This document shows positions 5,846-8,490 of a DNA stretch of 8,490 bases, piece by piece. The translations under genes and the position numbers were made by a program. Below the pieces are notes generated by a model. The model saw nothing but the letters and a program-made list of their open reading frames with translations. It was not told the DNA's origin and ran no database searches. This DNA is from Victivallales bacterium. GTDB lineage: Bacteria; Verrucomicrobiota; Lentisphaeria; Oligosphaerales; Oligosphaeraceae. The stretch is taken from assembly GCA_017543165.1 (NCBI GenBank), contig JAFYGL010000263.1:1-8490 (forward strand), given 5' to 3'. Position 1 is the stretch's first letter. Each line of letters starts with the position of its first letter.

Positions 5846-8490
5846 ATGAAAAACATTATTCTCGCGGCATTGCTGTTTGCATGTTGTGCCTTTGCAGTTG
5901 AAAATGCACCCTTGCCTGGGCGGGTGCTTCGTGTGTCCTTTGACAAGGACGGGGCTGTCGCAGAGGCGCCCTCCAAGTCGCTTGCGCCCATTTCGGCGCC
6001 TGACAAGCCTACAATGGTGCCAGGCAGGGAAGGTGGTTTTGCATATCGCCTTGCCAAGGGGGACAAGCAACTGCGCTTCCCCGCCGCTGGAATTGCAAAG
6101 CCCACCGCAGGCACTATCAGCATCTGGGCGAAGGCGGAGAATTTTGAACCATACAACAAGGAGCATCGCGGCTGGAGCATAAAGCCGATTACGCTGTACA
6201 ACCTGCATCTGGTGCAGGGCGGCAAGTGGATGTCACTGCGAACAGTAATATACAGAGGCGCAGACGACCGCGGCATCAGGACATACCTGAACACCTCGGA
6301 GCCGCCCCAGCGCTTCGGCGCCTGGGCCTCGTTGCCGATACCGCTGGGACTTGTCCACCAGGGAGAATGGCATCTTTTCACCTGCACTTGGACCACTGAG
6401 AACGTGGAGGTGTATCTTGACGGCATATTCATCGCCAACTGCATATTGCAGGCCAACAAGGCGAAGGTTTTGCCCTTGCTGAAGTCTCCAAATGCAAAGC
6501 AGTCCTATCTTGCCATACGCGGCGATGGCAAGGAGCAGTCCCTGGAGCGTGGCGAGCACACGGATGTGGGCGAGTTGACATTGTTCGACCGCGTGCTTTC
6601 CCCTGCGGAAATCCGTTCCTTGTATCTGGCAGGGCCTGACGGGTGGCCAAAGCAGGATGAACTTGTCTCCATCGAGGCAGGAGGAGCGTTCATGAACGGG
6701 CGGGAAAGTGTCCGCCTCCTCCTGGATTTCACCATGCTGGAACGCTATGGCAAGCATGGAGGCAGGCGCGAGGCCCAGTGGACTGTTGCATCAAAGGGCA
6801 GTGGGGATGTTCTTAAAAAGGGCACAGTCCGCTGGGCGGCGGAGGATACACGCCCTTCGCTGTATGTATTCGGGCTTGAGAGGGCAGGGGACTATGAATT
6901 CCATCTGGAGTATCCTGGCGAGCCTTCAGTGAAGATGGCACATTCCTTCTCCAAGCCAGATACGTCCTGGGTGGGCAACCAGATTGGCAGGGACGACACC
7001 ACGCCGAAGCCATGGATTGCGCCTCAGTGGGGCGGCCCTGCAAAAGTCCAGGTATGGAACAGGGTGTATGACTTCACAGGCAGCGCATTCCCCAGGCAGG
7101 TCACCGCCAATGGAAGCGGACTTCTGTCGGAGCCAGTTGTATTGAAAGTCAGCAGCCAGGGCAGGGAGGCAAATACCACTGCCCGCATTGAAAAGTCATC
7201 GCTGCATGGCTCATTTGCGCAGTTTGAGGGAACGCTGGAGGATGGCAGGGATTTCCGCGCCGCCTTCCAGACCACGGTGGATTTCGATGGCTTTGTGCAT
7301 GCGAAAGTGACTTGCACCCAGAAATGCAAGGTGGAGGCCCTTTCATTAGACTGGAGTGTCGCGGAAGGTTTCCGCGACTACCTGCTTACTCCGCGCCCTG
7401 CTGAAAAGGAGCAGGGCGGCGAGACGCTTTTGGGCAGGAACACGCGCCAGGCGTGGCTGGTTTCCGAAAAGGGCGGCTTCTGCTGGATGGCGGACAATGG
7501 GCGCAACTGGGTGAACAAGGCGCCTGAAAAATGCATAAGCATTTCGCGCAAGACTGGCAGGTGCCGCCTGGACATCATAGACAAGCCAGTTGAGATTCCC
7601 TCAGGAACCACCTGGAACATCTTCTTCATTGCCACGCCCACCAGGCCGCCAATGGAAAACCACCGCACATGGCGTGCCATGAACGGGGGCAAGAACGGAT
7701 GCGCCATAGTGTCTGGCGGCTTCCAGGATGGCGGCTACCTGCTTTTGGATGAGGAAAAGGTGCGCAACCTGCGCAAGCCTCCCGTGGAGCGGGGGCTGGC
7801 GCTGTATGCCAGCGCAGAGTTCCTGTACTCCATTAACAAAGAGGCCTCCTGGTTCTTCCGCGACTGGCTTGGGCATGGCTACTTCTACGGCATGGGGGCA
7901 CCCAACAGCATTTCACTGCCAAGCTGCATTGGAACATGCAAGGCCGACTACCTCATAGATTGCGCGGCACGTTCCCTGAAAATGCCAGCCTTTGAGTATG
8001 TGGATGGCTTCTACTTTGACTGCACGGTCGTCGGTGTTTGCCTTGGCAAAATGCACGGATGCGCAACACCAGATAGTTTCGGACGCACCTGCGGAAGTTC
8101 CACTTTGCTGCCATTGCGGGATTTCATGAAACGCATGTGCCGTCTCTTGTATCCAATAGGACGGCATATCGGCGCACACGGCCAATATTCGTTCTGCCCA
8201 GGCGTGCATGGATTATGCGACTACTGGCTTTCAGGCGAGGAGCTGCGGGGCACTGTGATGAGCAAGGGGGCGGGGCTTTATTGCGATTTGGCTGCCGTGT
8301 CCAATGAACATCTTCGTGTCACTGCGGACAGCAGGGTGCTCTGCAATGTGAATGTGCTGGAGATACCATACGTCAAGAACCGCAAGAGCAAGGCGCCAGA
8401 TCCAAACGAGCCAGGCGGCGTGCCTGGCTTGACACGTTTCGTCGCGGAGGACATAAAGGCCTGCTGGGCCAGCGACAGTCTCTTTGGAAA
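5846..8490 (+). CDS. Exported LamG-domain plus DUF6067/GH123-like glycoside hydrolase, C-terminus cut by window edge
   Basis: The frame is open from ATG 5846 to the right edge (881 codons plus two bases), starting 8 bases after the previous stop, with only a weak AGGT-type ribosome site. The signal peptide (MKNIILAALLFACCAFA, cut near residue 17) predicts export. Residues of about 50-263 form a LamG/concanavalin-like domain: TISIWAK (90-96), VYLDG (189-193) and LFDRVLSPAEIRSLYLAG (246-263), the typical LamG end. A beta-rich region follows, then WNIFFIATPTRPP (590-602) and a TIM-barrel-like part with VDGFYFDCT (719-727), a conserved HGC at 737-739, and GAHGQYS (776-782). These match from memory the DUF6067/GH123-like glycoside hydrolase pattern; D720, D725 and H778 are candidate active-site residues. 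GH123 enzymes act on beta-N-acetylgalactosamine, but specificity here is not shown. Cysteines are frequent around 726-757, so disulfides are possible. The function of the missing end is unknown. Confidence 0.75.
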   Translation, partial: MKNIILAALLFACCAFAVENAPLPGRVLRVSFDKDGAVAEAPSKSLAPISAPDKPTMVPGREGGFAYRLAKGDKQLRFPAAGIAKPTAGTISIWAKAENFEPYNKEHRGWSIKPITLYNLHLVQGGKWMSLRTVIYRGADDRGIRTYLNTSEPPQRFGAWASLPIPLGLVHQGEWHLFTCTWTTENVEVYLDGIFIANCILQANKAKVLPLLKSPNAKQSYLAIRGDGKEQSLERGEHTDVGELTLFDRVLSPAEIRSLYLAGPDGWPKQDELVSIEAGGAFMNGRESVRLLLDFTMLERYGKHGGRREAQWTVASKGSGDVLKKGTVRWAAEDTRPSLYVFGLERAGDYEFHLEYPGEPSVKMAHSFSKPDTSWVGNQIGRDDTTPKPWIAPQWGGPAKVQVWNRVYDFTGSAFPRQVTANGSGLLSEPVVLKVSSQGREANTTARIEKSSLHGSFAQFEGTLEDGRDFRAAFQTTVDFDGFVHAKVTCTQKCKVEALSLDWSVAEGFRDYLLTPRPAEKEQGGETLLGRNTRQAWLVSEKGGFCWMADNGRNWVNKAPEKCISISRKTGRCRLDIIDKPVEIPSGTTWNIFFIATPTRPPMENHRTWRAMNGGKNGCAIVSGGFQDGGYLLLDEEKVRNLRKPPVERGLALYASAEFLYSINKEASWFFRDWLGHGYFYGMGAPNSISLPSCIGTCKADYLIDCAARSLKMPAFEYVDGFYFDCTVVGVCLGKMHGCATPDSFGRTCGSSTLLPLRDFMKRMCRLLYPIGRHIGAHGQYSFCPGVHGLCDYWLSGEELRGTVMSKGAGLYCDLAAVSNEHLRVTADSRVLCNVNVLEIPYVKNRKSKAPDPNEPGGVPGLTRFVAEDIKACWASDSLFG

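Noticed and set aside
5846..5900. Lipoprotein signal in the LamG protein (Cys at residues 13-14)
   Set aside because: LFAC is a poor lipobox because Phe at -2 is atypical, and a standard signal-peptidase I site (AFA, residue 17) follows at once. It remains a minor possibility.

Overview
The window carries protein-coding genes on both strands of a moderately GC-rich bacterial genome. By eye the genes look GC-rich and the intergenic region around 647-890 AT-rich. A LacI-type regulator translationally coupled to a large catabolic hydrolase, followed by an exported ceramidase-fold protein and an exported LamG/glycoside-hydrolase-like protein, resembles loci I associate with polysaccharide-degrading Lentisphaerota, Verrucomicrobiota or Planctomycetota, Victivallis-type organisms in particular. 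This placement rests on protein style only; there is no rRNA or marker gene here.

Layout. (1) Positions 1-646, minus strand: the first 215 residues of a glucosamine-6-phosphate deaminase (NagB)-like protein that runs off the left edge. (2) Positions 647-1315: a long divergent intergenic region. It holds a probable promoter for the nagB-like gene, a large nested palindrome at 889-1118 built from two inverted REP-like units, an outer inverted repeat (759-780 / 1146-1168), and a well-formed promoter (TTGCTT-17-TATAAT) with an 18-bp operator-like palindrome at its transcription start. (3) Positions 1316-8490, plus strand: a tightly packed four-gene operon. It encodes a LacI-family regulator, a cytoplasmic clan GH-A-like glycoside hydrolase (1-nt overlap), an exported neutral-ceramidase-fold protein (4-nt overlap), and after an 8-nt gap an exported LamG plus DUF6067/GH123-like glycosidase that runs off the right edge.

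Working together (inference). The regulator probably senses a sugar released from a glycan or glycoconjugate and represses its own operon through the palindrome at +1. The two exported proteins would act on the substrate outside the cytoplasm, the signal-less hydrolase would finish an imported oligosaccharide, and the divergent NagB-like enzyme could process an amino-sugar phosphate. A ceramidase fold next to a GH123-like protein hints at glycolipid or amino-sugar glycans. Both the NagB-like and the ceramidase-like proteins have changed catalytic or metal-binding positions, so their substrates may differ from those of the named families.
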